Of a stretch of DNA of 64,000 nt, positions 11,254 to 21,899 are shown in pieces. The DNA is from Imbricaverruca yamaguchii (taxonomy: Eukaryota; Arthropoda; Thecostraca; Neoverrucidae), in contig JAOTOL010001286.1 of the NCBI GenBank assembly GCA_034440575.1, positions 219,501 to 283,500 of the forward strand, given 5' to 3'. The position numbers were made by a program, and so were the translations under genes. The notes beneath the pieces were generated by a model that saw only the letters and a list, made by a program, of their open reading frames with translations, was not told the DNA's origin and searched no databases. Positions within the stretch are counted from its first letter, which is position 1. Each line of letters opens with the position of its first letter.

Positions 11254-11840
11254 TTACCGGGGTGTGTAAATGACACGAAAACCGATCGCTTTCAGAAAGC
11301 GGAATATGCTCCCAGAATGAACTATATCCGAGTCATCAGCCAGGACATCACGATATGTGTTGAGCCGTTTATTATTTCCATATAACAACCCTCGCTCTGC
11401 TGAGAACTGCTCGCACGAGAAAAGTACATGACGCACGGTCAGGTTTCCCGAACAGCGGAGACACAGAGGTCTCTCGTCACCAGATAATGTATTGGTGTGT
11501 AGCATGTGTGTGGCCGAGGCGTAGTCTGCAAAGCGTCAATTCGTCACTTCTGGATCTGCGGTAGCACGATGGCCAGACTCCATGGTGTAGTTTTATGGCG
11601 TGTAGCTTACTTATTGTTGGTCTGCGCGCTCCAGCTACTCTGCCACTTGGTGTGCATAAATGAAGATATTCGGGAGAGATGGTCCCTGACTGGCAGTGGA
11701 AAATCACGTGTCTGTGGTCTACGGGCAGCCCACTTCGCTGCGGAATCGGCACGTTCATTTCCCGATACTCCCACATGTCTGGGCATCCAGCACAATCGCA
11801 CAGTCTTCCCATCCCGATGATTAGCAGTCAGACGAGTCAG
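11254..11840 (-). pseudogene. RNase H C-terminal part and zinc motif of I-like ORF2
   Basis: Frames at 11801-11607, 11812-11477 and 11505-11254 together read the end of RNase H (WMPRHVGVSGNERADSAAKW) and the CCHC-like tail (CLRCSGNLTVRHVLFSC) typical of I/Jockey-like ORF2 proteins. Frameshifts separate the parts. The last frame ends at 11254 about 40 bp before the hairpin module. Confidence 0.75.
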
Positions 11841-13080
11841 AATATCGACAAGTAATGGGCCAGATGGGTAAAACCAGTCAGTGCCAAAAGGCTGCCAAGA
11901 GAATCGGATAGAATGACATACTCAACGTCCGGCGAAATCTCTGCGTATGAAAGTGCTTTGATTATTGCAACGAGCTCCGAACTGTACACCGAGGCATACA
12001 TTTTCAACGTGTGACGCGAAAACACCGCTGGATACGTGGGGTGGGTAGGAAACTGGCGCAACCTGCAGGCGTACCGCATTACAAGCATTTCCACTCTCAA
12101 CGCTAGTGGTGGCTCGTTGGCTTCCGCCAGCAGGCTGACGATTGGTGAGGTTCCAAATGCTCCAGTAACGATTCGCATTTCCGCATGGTATACAGTGTCA
12201 AGGACACGCTTATTTGTGTGGCATGCGCTGTCATACACATAGCATGCGTATTCCAGCTTGGATCGAATCAAGGACCTGTACGACATTTTCAGTGTTTTAC
12301 GATCCGCACCATACGAGGTTCGTGATATGCACTTCAACACGCTTAGCAATTTAAAATACCTTTCTCTCAGTGTTTTAAAATTTATCGATGTATTTACTTC
12401 GCAATACATGCCCTCCACGTGCAGTGGCTGTTATGGACAAAATGTTCTTTGTACGTCAAACGACTGTCAAACTGCACCCCGAGGAACTTCGCTGTTGGGT
12501 TAACAGGAATGGACGAGTCATACAACTTCGTATTCAGTTCTTGAGAACACCGCCAACGACAGAAGTGCATTGCAACAGTCTTATCTGTGGATAACCGGAG
12601 TTCAGTTGCAATGCCCCATCTTCGGAGGTGGTTCACCGCAAGCTGTAACTGTCGTGTTAGCGATGATGTGTAGGAGCCAGAAGACCATATAGCGAAGTCG
12701 TCGACGAACAACAATCGTCCTATGCCACGCGACAGTGCATCCCCAATATCATTTATGAAAACAGCAAATAAGGCAACACTCAGAACACTTCCCTGTGAAA
12801 TTTCATTGACTTGGTGGAAGCAATATGAAAGCTTATGTTCTATCCGGACACGGAAGAAGCGATCCTTGACAAATTCCTGTAGAAAAACTCCAAAGTTTCC
12901 GCAGATTCCACACTTCCTTGCATTTAAGAGGATTCCATGTCGCCAGGTTGCATCATAGGCTCCTTCTATGTCGAAAAAGATTGTTCCAACATATTATCGG
13001 CGCTTAAAAGCAACTGGAATGGCTGTGTCAAGTGCTAAAAGGTGATTCGTTGTGCAACGATGCTTTCTGAAACCACATTG
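11837..13080 (-). pseudogene. RT of I-like ORF2, copy 1
   Basis: Frames 12714-12394 and 12418-11837 plus the unlisted stretch 13080-12715 carry RT motifs: CGFRKHRCTTNHLL, FFDIEGAYDATWRHGIL, QGSVLSVALF, LFVDDFAIWSS with the VDD catalytic box, and KFLGVQFDSRLTYKEH. Near 12015 the thumb (FSRHTL) passes directly into the mid RNase H sequence (VYSSELVAIIKAL). In the copy at 42-43 kb these are about 330 bp apart, so a deletion removed the first RNase H Asp. Confidence 0.78.
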
Positions 13081-13084
13081 TGCG

Positions 13085-14200
13085 CTAGCAAAAAAAAATG
13101 AAACCGCATTGTGCGTTAGTCAATGCGTGAGTCACACATTGACCATTTTCTCCAGGAGCGAAAGCGCCTGGGAGGAATCGGAAAGAAACACCGGTGGAGG
13201 TGGAACCACGCTGGATGGGTTCCCCCTCGGGGCCGGTGCGCAGGATGGGGCTTCCACTCGTCGGCAGGGCGAGGAAGAAGTCTGGGGAGCATTCGCCTGG
13301 GGCGAAGGGGGAGGGCGTATTTGTGGGGGGGGGGCTATTCCCCACAGCTAAAGGTTCGGACGGACTCTCCGTGCGCCTTCGTGGGAAATGAGTGGCTGGC
13401 CTCGGAGGAGCAGGCTTGTCTGCGCCTTGGCGGGCTGCTGCACGGGCCCTCTCCATTTCAGCAACACACTCGCTTTGCGTCGCGGGCGAGTCTATCTGCT
13501 TCCTGCCTCTGCAGGTTTGAGTCTGGAATTGGCAGCGATCTGCCGGTGTTGGCAGCTGGCAACGTGAGTGCAGAGTTTGAACTTCTCAGAAAGTCGACAG
13601 GAAGTGGAGGCGATTTAGACCGGGAAGTGTTAGAAATGGGTTCAATACGAAAATTCGCATCTCGCTCTGGCAAGGTGCATGCGAGTAAAAAGGATCGTAG
13701 TAGATCACTACGTTGGTGTAGAAATTGCGAGGAAATGGCAGGCTCTCGGTGAGTGGTAGCCGGTTGTGTGCTTTTTACTTTACTGGCGTATGACACGTTG
13801 GGGTGGGTATCCGCGTAGATTTCCCTTGCTTGCTGAAGAGATATGTTCCTAGTGCACTTCAGGACTAGTATCTCCCTTTCATTCACGTCTACTGGACAGC
13901 TTTTGTCAAAGTAAGTGTGAGGAACTTGTCCCTGGCCGCAATTAACACATCATAAGCTCTCGCTTCAGATTTGTCGCTGGTGTGCCCTGACGTACACCTG
14001 CTACAGGCCAGGCGAACTCGACAATACTGTGTAGTGTGGCCGTGTCTCTGGCCGGCCCCTGTCGACGTCCATTGGCAGCCGGCGACGTCATCTGGGCGCT
14101 GATTTGGGTTCAGCAGTTTATCACGACAGCAAGAAATGCTACTGTTCCGCGTACGTTCCTGACTAGCAAGTATACGTGATAGGTATAAATTATACGTCAT
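13085..14200 (-). pseudogene. gag-like ORF1 of I-like element
   Basis: The frame 14200-13889 contains zinc-knuckle wording (RHGHTTQYCRVRLACSRCTSG, here lacking some Cys), followed by 13886-13458 (MNEREILVLKC, HPNVSYASKVKS) and 13456-13085 (Pro/Ser-rich tail). This order matches ORF1 nucleic-acid-binding proteins of I/Jockey elements. The last frame runs straight into an RT motif (NAQCGF) just before 13085, which marks the internal deletion joining gag to RT. Confidence 0.65.
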
Positions 14201-14332
14201 CTGAAAGCTTGCTTCATGGTATTTCGATAATCATGGTAGGTTTTTACATGGATGTGTTAGTTACCGTGTAAAATGGTGTCATTTAGGCCCATGCCATATC
14301 CATCGACACTATTTAACTTAAGCGGTGTGGTG

Positions 14333-14475
14333 CGCCCGGTGTGGGTAGCGCAGTTGGTAGCGCGTCGGTTTGCCGACTCGGAGGTGGCAGGCTAGAGGCC
14401 GGCAGCTTTTTGCGCGCGTCGTGGAAATTCCTTTTAATAAGCGATAGTGGATTAAGACATTCTTCACATTGGACG
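14333..14475 (+). mobile_element. Possible SINE head
   Basis: GTGGGTAGCGCAGTTGGTAG resembles a tRNA A-box region, and a degraded B box (GGCAGGCTAGAGGCC) follows at about the right spacing. The body does not clearly match the other SINEs, and no target duplication was found. Confidence 0.4.
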
Positions 14476-14479
14476 ATCT

Positions 14480-15695
14480 TTTGCATAAAGAGAAGGTAAA
14501 TACGCGGATATTCTGCAAGGCTGGGTTTCGGCCGCCTTAAATTGATGGGTGGACACTTTTTCTATTCACCCGGGCATAGGAAGTACATAACCACCGCTCA
14601 TGGCAGTGTCCAGGTCCCCAGACCCTTCCTGGAATGGGCAGTGGGCAATCAGGGGTGGGATAGGAGACAGGTCCTCCTGAATTTAATAATCATTTTGACC
14701 CTATGACAGTGCGTCGCAAATATTGAGCTAAAACTAACAGTTCCCCTTCCCCTCCCACCAGTACCCGCCGACCAGCATTAGTTCCTACTCTTCGAAGTGT
14801 GCATTTAATCACAGTACGTGGTTGTCAAGGTGGCAAAACCAACAATTGTGCATGCTGCCGAACACTCAAATGACTTGACCTGAGTTGGAGTCAGAGCGAT
14901 GCCAAATCTAAGCTCGACTCCATGCCTCTCACGATACACGGCGAACACACGTCACCAGGACCGCGACAAGCATTGCTTTGACAGGAGCAGACGTTGGCTA
15001 AAACATTTAGGCAGGCTAAAACTTTCTGGAGTGCCGGCGCAACATACAAAATCACGCTTTTCGAGCCATGAAGGCTCGATTTAGATTCCGCAACAACCTG
15101 GTAGAACCCGTAAGCGCTAAGACTGATCTTAGATGCAAGCACGAGGATTTCGGTTCGATTATCATGCATTGCCAGAGGCTTAACGCGAAGCTTGGCAAGG
15201 TTGGAGAAGCATCCCCCTCCATCCCCCACCGCGGCTTTGCCCATGTTCGCACCCCGTTATTCGGCATTCTCAGTCGAAATAAATTGGCTGCGTCACTGAC
15301 GCTATGTGAATCAAACTTGTCATTCATGCAATAATACAGTGGCAACAGGAATTTCAATGCTAGACCAGCTCGGAAGCAACTTTAATAATAGCTGAATTGT
15401 AGGCGGAATGGAAAATTACCAAGTAATACCATGCATGCTTTTAACTAAATGTGTTCTATTTTTAACTAAAGGAAATATTTTCATTTAAAAAAGTGTTATT
15501 ATTCGCGTCGTGTAACCTGAAACATCACGCACTTTGCAGTACAGCATGACATAAATACGGTAACACAAGTTGTTTATCAATCAGACTTTAATACGAGGAG
15601 CATAAAGCTGGGGAAGACGAGACAGCCAGGATTGAGGAGGGCCCTGTCTCCCACTGCCGATTGTTTCTCCGTTGTGTACTTTGTGGTGGAGGTGA
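14480..15695. other. Spacer, no gene seen
   Basis: Open frames at 14891-15357 on both strands overlap one another and show no known domain. No repeat boundary recognised. Confidence 0.4.
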
Positions 15696-15699
15696 ATTT

Positions 15700-15742
15700 G
15701 TATTTCGGGCGCATCGACTGTGTTCGTCATTTTGCGCACATG
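15700..15742 (-). mobile_element. Degenerate hairpin micro-insertion
   Basis: Minus strand begins ATGTGCGCAAAATGAC and continues to CGATGCGCCCGAAA, like the 63-bp insert at 4103-4165 with one base changed in the 5' arm. The tail is very short. Possible degraded duplication GAATTTGTA / GAATCTATA. Confidence 0.55.
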
Positions 15743-15837
15743 AATCTATATTCCGGCGCCCAGCAGAGTGCGTATTAAAACGATATATCGAGAAGCACAA
15801 CGCAAGACATATGTTGGAGAAAGGAAACTCATGAAGC

Positions 15838-15975
15838 AAAAAAATATTTTTTGCTTCTTTTATTACGCAATTAACTGCTAGGGCATATACCGTCGCCAAC
15901 CTCTCATGCCGATTGGTCGCGGCTGGACTCGGTAATTCCGGTAACACCTCACCGACTGAGCTACCTCGGCTCCAC
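15838..15975 (-). mobile_element. tRNA-derived SINE, copy 3
   Basis: Minus strand: GAGCCGAGGTAGCTCAGTCG head with an A box, shortened tRNA region, then GCGACCAATCGGCATGAGAG and GGTTGGCGACGGTAT, matching the body of the SINEs at 1.8 and 56.1 kb. B box not intact. Confidence 0.65.
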
Positions 15976-18840
15976 CAAACGCATTACATAGGAGGTTATC
16001 GGGAGCAGGTTCACATAAGCCACGTAGCTTAATGAGATTGCATTGCATCAATACATTACAATACCTAACATTACAGTGCGTACATATCTGGCACTTTATA
16101 AAATGTGACGAACTGGCAAGAATAGATGGAACATCCTCATCGTGACATCTGTGGCTGAGAACGACTCGACATACATATATACACCGACACTACTCACGAG
16201 CACCGTAGCGGGACGATGAGTACGCGTAAACCTACAGGCTACGCTCTACCGACTTCACAAACACAGGCACATATCAGTTCTTGAGTTGGACATACACTCG
16301 GTGGAACTGCAACACGTACGTCTAGTCTCGTGTAACTTTTGTGTAAAAAGTCCTGATATCCAGCTATATGATTAACGGGAGGTGATGCACCTATACGTCC
16401 AAACAATGAAGGATTCAAACACTGACATAAATGTGAAGTGCCGACCAAGTGCGGCTCACACTTAGCAGTCACTGAGCAAACTGCTCGGCTTTTAGCTGCT
16501 GCCGCTTTGCGAGTTTGGTGACGTTCGCCTTATTGTCTACCAGCCCGAGACTAATAAATGTCCAGATCCTCGTAAAGTACCGAATGACATTTCATATGTG
16601 GAAGTGAATATGGATTCCAACACCTGGCGGAAACTTCCAATGACCTTTGGATGTCCGCTGAGATGGTCGGGTTCTTGGGCATGGTGAACACAGAACGCTG
16701 CATCTATATCTCTGAATGTGTGGAAGAATTCCTCGGTGGGAACCGTCAGGCCGCTGAGACTCAGGGCGAGTCCAGAGCGCTTCTCGTGGTTCGTTTCGGC
16801 ATACGCAGATGGGTTTCCAGCGATCGGTCCGTTGGTTTCCTTCCGGCCATGAACCAGGCCACACATCATCCCTCCTACCCACCACGCTTAACATTTTAAA
16901 CATTCCTTCAATTCACATCATTATCTGATGTGATTTGAAGGACGCTGATACTCATTTCTGTGGGGAATGAAAACTCAGCAAATCAGCAGTTCAAGTCCAT
17001 GTGCTGATATCTAGAAAAAAAAGTAATTTCACGAAGATAATAATATTAATATCGTTAAAATAAATTGTTTTGAAACACCAGGAAAAACAACATTTATTTT
17101 AACAATGACAGTACATGCAATCCCCCACCACATAAAAATATGGTAAGTGTGGGGAAATAGGTTTTTTGGTGGCTAACGACGAACACTGATGTCAAATTAC
17201 AAAAATAACCTAACTGAATCTAACCTAACCAAATGATGTTGGACCTCCTAAAACATACTCGTGGTCGGTCATCTAAAACCTGCTGATGTCGTATGATGGA
17301 AGTTGAACGTGATTCACGAAGGAAATGGTAGATCCATATTACCTTAATTAGACCATTGCATCAATTGTGCACCGTATATTAATTCACCTAGTGGAACGGA
17401 AACTCAGTTAATGGAAATATACATTTTGCATCCTAGGCTGAATATGACATCATTATTCCATGTAGAAAGGGCTGGCCATTATTCTGCTGGAATATCATGA
17501 TGAAAAGGCTAAATATAGCCGCATATAAATATATGCATTCATTTTTATAATCAAACCTGGTTTTTGCTTTGCTTTTTCAGGCTTTTGAGAGCAGTCAGCT
17601 CAAGAAAACTGCAGGCAAGTGACCTCTGATACTTATTGCAATGACACCAGTATTTTTAGTGACTACAAATAATTGGTGCCAGAACGGCTACAGTGAAGTA
17701 ATCCTGCACAATCACATTCATATTCAGAATATGACACAACACTGCAGAAGAATTATGTTTTAAAGTTGCTCTATGCAAGCGGTTAGAGGATTTTCACAGA
17801 AAGAACCATGTGGATATAGATACTTTGTTCATTAAAAAAAAAATCATTCAACAGTATAAATGCTGGTTTGGCTATACACAAGTAGCAGTAGAGCAATTTC
17901 TTGCATGATGAAGTGTTTGGAAACTCCCTCTTACCCTACTACCACTACTGCCCAGCCATGATGCAATGGGCAATTACAAAATTTTGCACAAGTTGGTGAA
18001 TGGCACAGTATGGCATGATTCCATATAGCACACAGGAACAATATGATAACTGATAGGGGACCAATGCACATGCCAACATTAATCACAGATTGCATAAATG
18101 ATATGTTGACCAAGTTGACATTATAGGCATAGGGCCTTAATTCGCATAAATTGTTTGAGGTGTGTGTTCTCAATATCAACCACGCCATGGATAAGTTAAT
18201 TCTGGGGATGATGTCTTTCGGTTCAAAGCCACCGGGATGCTAGCAAAAGAAGATGAAACCTTCAAGCTTCAATTAATAATATATATGTTTTACAAACGGC
18301 GAGGAAACTAATCGTGGGAAAAGCGCGATAATAGTGCTAAAATGAAAGCACCATATTTAGTAGATTTATCAGTATAGTTCAAAACTAGAATATAATTCAG
18401 CAGTATTCTGGAACAAAAGAGCGCTTCTGGTATACATCACATGGCGTAGGTGTTGTCTAGTTTAAACTAACTATACTAGAACTGCGGACTTTGGAGTACC
18501 TGTTGTCTCTAGTTATCTTGTCTCTGGCAACGGATGCACCACATGGGATTAGGGATAAAAACACGTACCTTCACCGTGACGTAGCCTACGTGAATTGTAG
18601 AGGGGAGGTCAGTAGAATTAAAAGTCAAAGCAATGTTGTTTCTTGCTTGTAGATCGCCTCCTCTTCTTACCTTCATCCTACGTGCTTCGATGACGCCGAA
18701 CTCCGTCAGACCGTCGACAATTTCAGAATAAGATACGTCCCTTAAATCAGAACAACTTATCGCACCTTTTCAACGTTTTTTTGTCCTGAGGCTCAACTTA
18801 AATAGGCATGCTGACATCCCTCATTCTGCCCTACTCTCTC
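15976..18840. other. Spacer, no gene seen
   Basis: Mostly AT-rich. Minus-strand frames at 16239-16472 and 16537-16903 are open but lack recognisable domains. Nothing else supported. Confidence 0.4.
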
Positions 18841-18844
18841 ACAT

Positions 18845-18861
18845 AGAGAGAGAGAGAGAGC
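18845..18861 (+). repeat. (GA)n microsatellite
   Basis: Eight consecutive GA dinucleotides. Confidence 0.9.
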
Positions 18862-19888
18862 AGCAAGTAAATTATGTTGCATCGAGGGTTATCTTGGCGT
18901 CATCAACGCCCAGAAATTCTACCTAGATTCCTCCATCTCGTAGCTTTTCGCACCTGGCGACGTCTCCAAAATTGTCGCATCCACGCTTCCGCTCAAAGAG
19001 CAAAAGAGCAGACAAACTCTTTCCAGGATCGCTCGACTTCAGTATTAGTATTCACGGCGATGCTACATTATTACTCCGAGCTACGTTCCCCCTATGGGAG
19101 GCAGTGGTAGTAACAACTGGACGGGAGGATATACGTGCATGACGATATGCCTCCGCAGGTGTCGGGTCAGTGGTCTGGTCCCTGCTTGAAGGACCAGGAG
19201 TGCTTTTTATGGTTGTGGATGCCATGAAAGTGTTTTCGTGTCGGCTCCTAGGGCGCCCCACCACATAGGGGCCCACCTGGGAGGACGTCTGGACCCCGAG
19301 GACGGGAGGTCGCCAGGCACCCGCTGAGCTATACGGGGTAGGCGACGCCATCGCCCGGCCGGGAGAGACAGACCCACCACCCGACCGAGATCCAGCGTCG
19401 CCCACCCTTTGACCCCAGCCGGCCGGGCCGGCTGACGCTGGGGCGAAGCCCAGGTCTTCGGCCCGAGGTGACTGGCAACTTGACCCGCATGAGCCCTACG
19501 GGCCCGCCCGCCCCTCCGGGATATCGGGACCAAAGAGGCGTGTTGGTCCCCCGTCACAACTAGCACCGTGCGACGGGGGACCTCAACCTCCATGACTCCG
19601 TCAACCCAGGGGGACGGGCCGAGGAGGCGCGACTACCCCGATACAACCGAGCTGGTAGGCAGGACCGGGGAAATTGTCCTACCTGCTCATAGTACGGATA
19701 GTTGGTATTGTAGAGTCAAGTGAGGAACATGGATGTTGGGATGAAATGGGCATTGGAATGGGAGCGTATGGATGGAAGGTCGAGTGAGGCGCTGTTTGTC
19801 TGGCTTCTCCTCGCCTTCCTGGTGGTCTGGCCGCCGGATCCTAGAGGCACGCAATCCCCCTACCACGAAAAGGTGATGCCTCGTCGGG
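18862..19888. other. Spacer with CpG-rich core
   Basis: The core 19200-19680 is GC-rich. A minus-strand TAGCTCAGCGGGTGCC near 19330 looks like a tRNA A box, but no convincing B box follows. No protein domain recognised. Confidence 0.35.
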
Positions 19889-20110
19889 GGATGTGGGCGG
19901 TGGACGGTGGACGATGGACGATGGACGGTGGACGGTGAACGGTGAACGGTGAACGGTGAACGGTGAACGGTGGACGTTGGACGGTGGACGATGGACAGTG
20001 GATGGCGGATCGTGCATGGTGGACGGCGGGCGGTTCACTGTGGCAGGTAGATGGTGGACAGTGGACAGGAGGTCGGCCGCAGCAGTGGGCGGTGGACGGT
20101 GAGAGGTTGG
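19889..20110 (+). repeat. 7-bp minisatellite (GTGGACG/GTGAACG)
   Basis: Many tandem CGGTGGA and CGGTGAA heptamers, grading into diverged copies to about 20110. The phrase GTGGACAGGAGGTCGGCCG at its distal end recurs near 10910. Confidence 0.85.
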
Positions 20111-20935
20111 ACCGGACCGGACCACATCAGCTCGCCGCCGACAGCGAGGCGCCGCGGCTGACACCGTTCGCCATCCGTCTCTCCTCTCTCCGGCCATCGG
20201 GGTCACTGGCAGCAACGGGGGCAGCGTGCAGCGGGGCCGCGCCGTGACCTTGCCACCAGATTCCAATCAAGTTCACCGGCGGCCGGCTGTACGCTGACGC
20301 CGGCCGCCCGGTGACGTCAGTGCTACCAATGACCGGCCGCCGCCGTGGTGGTGACGTCACGCCGGGCAGGTACAGGTGGGCGGCCGCTGTCGGCCGGCCA
20401 CCCGGCCTCCAGCGCAGCCGGTTATGCGGCCCTACTCGGTCCCGCCGGCCCGGCCAGCTCTTCCGCAGTCCGCACGGTGGCTTATCGGAGCTTGGCCCCG
20501 GAGGCCGGTCATGGCGCGGCGCCGTTGGCGGCTCCGAGCGGCGACTGGCCACAGCTGAAGCGAGCCGGAAAAATTGCATTATTCCACATCGACCGCTCCG
20601 GGTGAAACCCCCTTCCACCCAATACGAATATTATTGTTGGAACGAAAATATCACTGCAAAACTTCAACGGTATTAAAGTATTTAACATAGCATGATGAAC
20701 CTTTTCCCTCCGATCTTTGCTGGCAGCTTTTCGGCAGACTTCGTGCTTGCACCAGCTTCCAGTGTTTCCTTCACCATCACTGTTTCGCCTGCGCTGCCGT
20801 TCCCCCCAACTCCCAGCATGATGCCAACTTCATCGTGGACCGCCCAGCTCAGGGTGCTGGCTCCAACACAGACCGCCAGAGTCTGGCCAGAGCAGACACC
20901 GCTAGACTAGCGCTGTCTGCTCCTCCTTAAACCTT
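20111..20935. other. CpG-rich spacer, no gene recognised
   Basis: Overlapping open frames on both strands (for example 20127-20618 minus, 20311-20676 plus) with biased composition and no known domain. Confidence 0.4.
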
Positions 20936-20938
20936 TTT

Positions 20939-21100
20939 TAACCCGACCTGGCCGGGGTGTAACACAGGCCAGAGCAGGGGTGGCCGGCCGGCCGCCTGCC
21001 AGCCACCTCCGTGTGGGCCCCAACCCGACCTGGCCGGGGTGTAACACAGGCCAGAGTAGAGGTAGCCAGCCGGCCGCCTGCCACCTCTGCGCAGGTCCGC
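20939..21100 (+). repeat. About 84-bp tandem duplication
   Basis: Two diverged copies, each starting AACCCGACCTGGCCGGGGTG and containing TAACACAGGCCAGAG and GGCCGCCTGCCA. Confidence 0.8.
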
Positions 21101-21414
21101 ACATGGCGGTAATGCACCGCCTCACCGTCGGGCGGCGTTCACCAGTATCTGCACCTCTGAATCGGCTGCACTCAAATCGCAACATCGGCACACGCCGGCC
21201 GTTCCGGTCACAGCATCAGCTGCCAAGCGACTGCAGCGCAGTCTACAACTGTACCATTCTCCCCGACATACATCGGCTGCCCAGCATCTCCAGTAGTCAG
21301 TAACTTCTCAGTCTGCGATGCAGTCAGCGGCGGTTCCATTCCATCCAACACCATCCAACATCTCCGGCTTAGCCAGCGGCGGGCCCCATTCCACTTCTGG
21401 TAAGGCCAACTAGG

Positions 21415-21668
21415 CCAGATGTCAGCAAGGTCAGCAAGGTCAGCAAAACCGACAGGGTGGACAAGGCCGGCCAGGCTGGCAATGCCGAAAAGGCCGACAT
21501 GATCGACAAGGTTGAAGAGGCCGATAAGGTCGACAATGCAGACAAGGCCAGCAAGGTCGATAAGACCAGCAAGGTCGATAAGGCCAGCAAGGTCGATAAG
21601 GCCAGCAAGGCCGACACAGCCAGCAATGTTGACAAGGCCGGCAAGGTCGACAAGGCCAACAAGGCCCA
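21415..21668 (+). repeat. 9/18-bp minisatellite reading Lys-x-Asp/Ser
   Basis: Units of the form AAGGTCGATAAGGCCAGC. On the plus strand this reads as K-V-D-K-A-S repeats within the frame 21457-21960; on the minus strand the same units read Leu/Ala/Gly-rich (frame 21756-21208). Multiples of three keep both frames open. No evidence of expression; most likely a minisatellite. Confidence 0.8.
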
Positions 21669-21825
21669 ATCCACAGCCAAGGGTCGCCGACAGACAGCTG
21701 TCGAGGTTGTCCAACACAGCAGGACTACCTTCGACAGCTGTTACGCTTGGACGCAAAGCCGGGTCGGCGCTGGTCAGCCGGTCTACTTATACAGGCCGGC
21801 ACCGGCCAGCCGCGTCGTGCACACC

Positions 21826-21853
21826 CACAACACGACACGTCTGTCGTGTTGTG
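21826..21853 (+). repeat. 12-bp perfect stem, 4-nt loop
   Basis: CACAACACGACA, loop CGTC, TGTCGTGTTGTG. The following sequence repeats parts of it (CACGACACGACAC). Confidence 0.85.
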
Positions 21854-21899
21854 CACGTCCACGACACGACACGGCGCCGGTATTACGTGTGCTCCCGGC

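Larger units (their letters stand above)
11149..14200 (-). mobile_element. I/Jockey-like non-LTR retrotransposon, copy 1 (internally deleted)
   Basis: Minus-strand order: gag-type ORF1 (about 14200-13085), RT (about 13080-11850), RNase H and C-terminal zinc motif (about 11840-11254), then a short 3' UTR ending in the GGGCGC/GCGCCC stem-loop module. The endonuclease and N-terminal RT are missing between gag and RT, and another deletion joins the RT thumb to the middle of RNase H. RNase H places it in the I-like group rather than CR1. It is a non-autonomous relic. Confidence 0.8.

Noticed and set aside
19300..19345. Further tRNA-derived SINE
   Set aside because: Only an A-box-like sequence is present; no B box, body or tail match.
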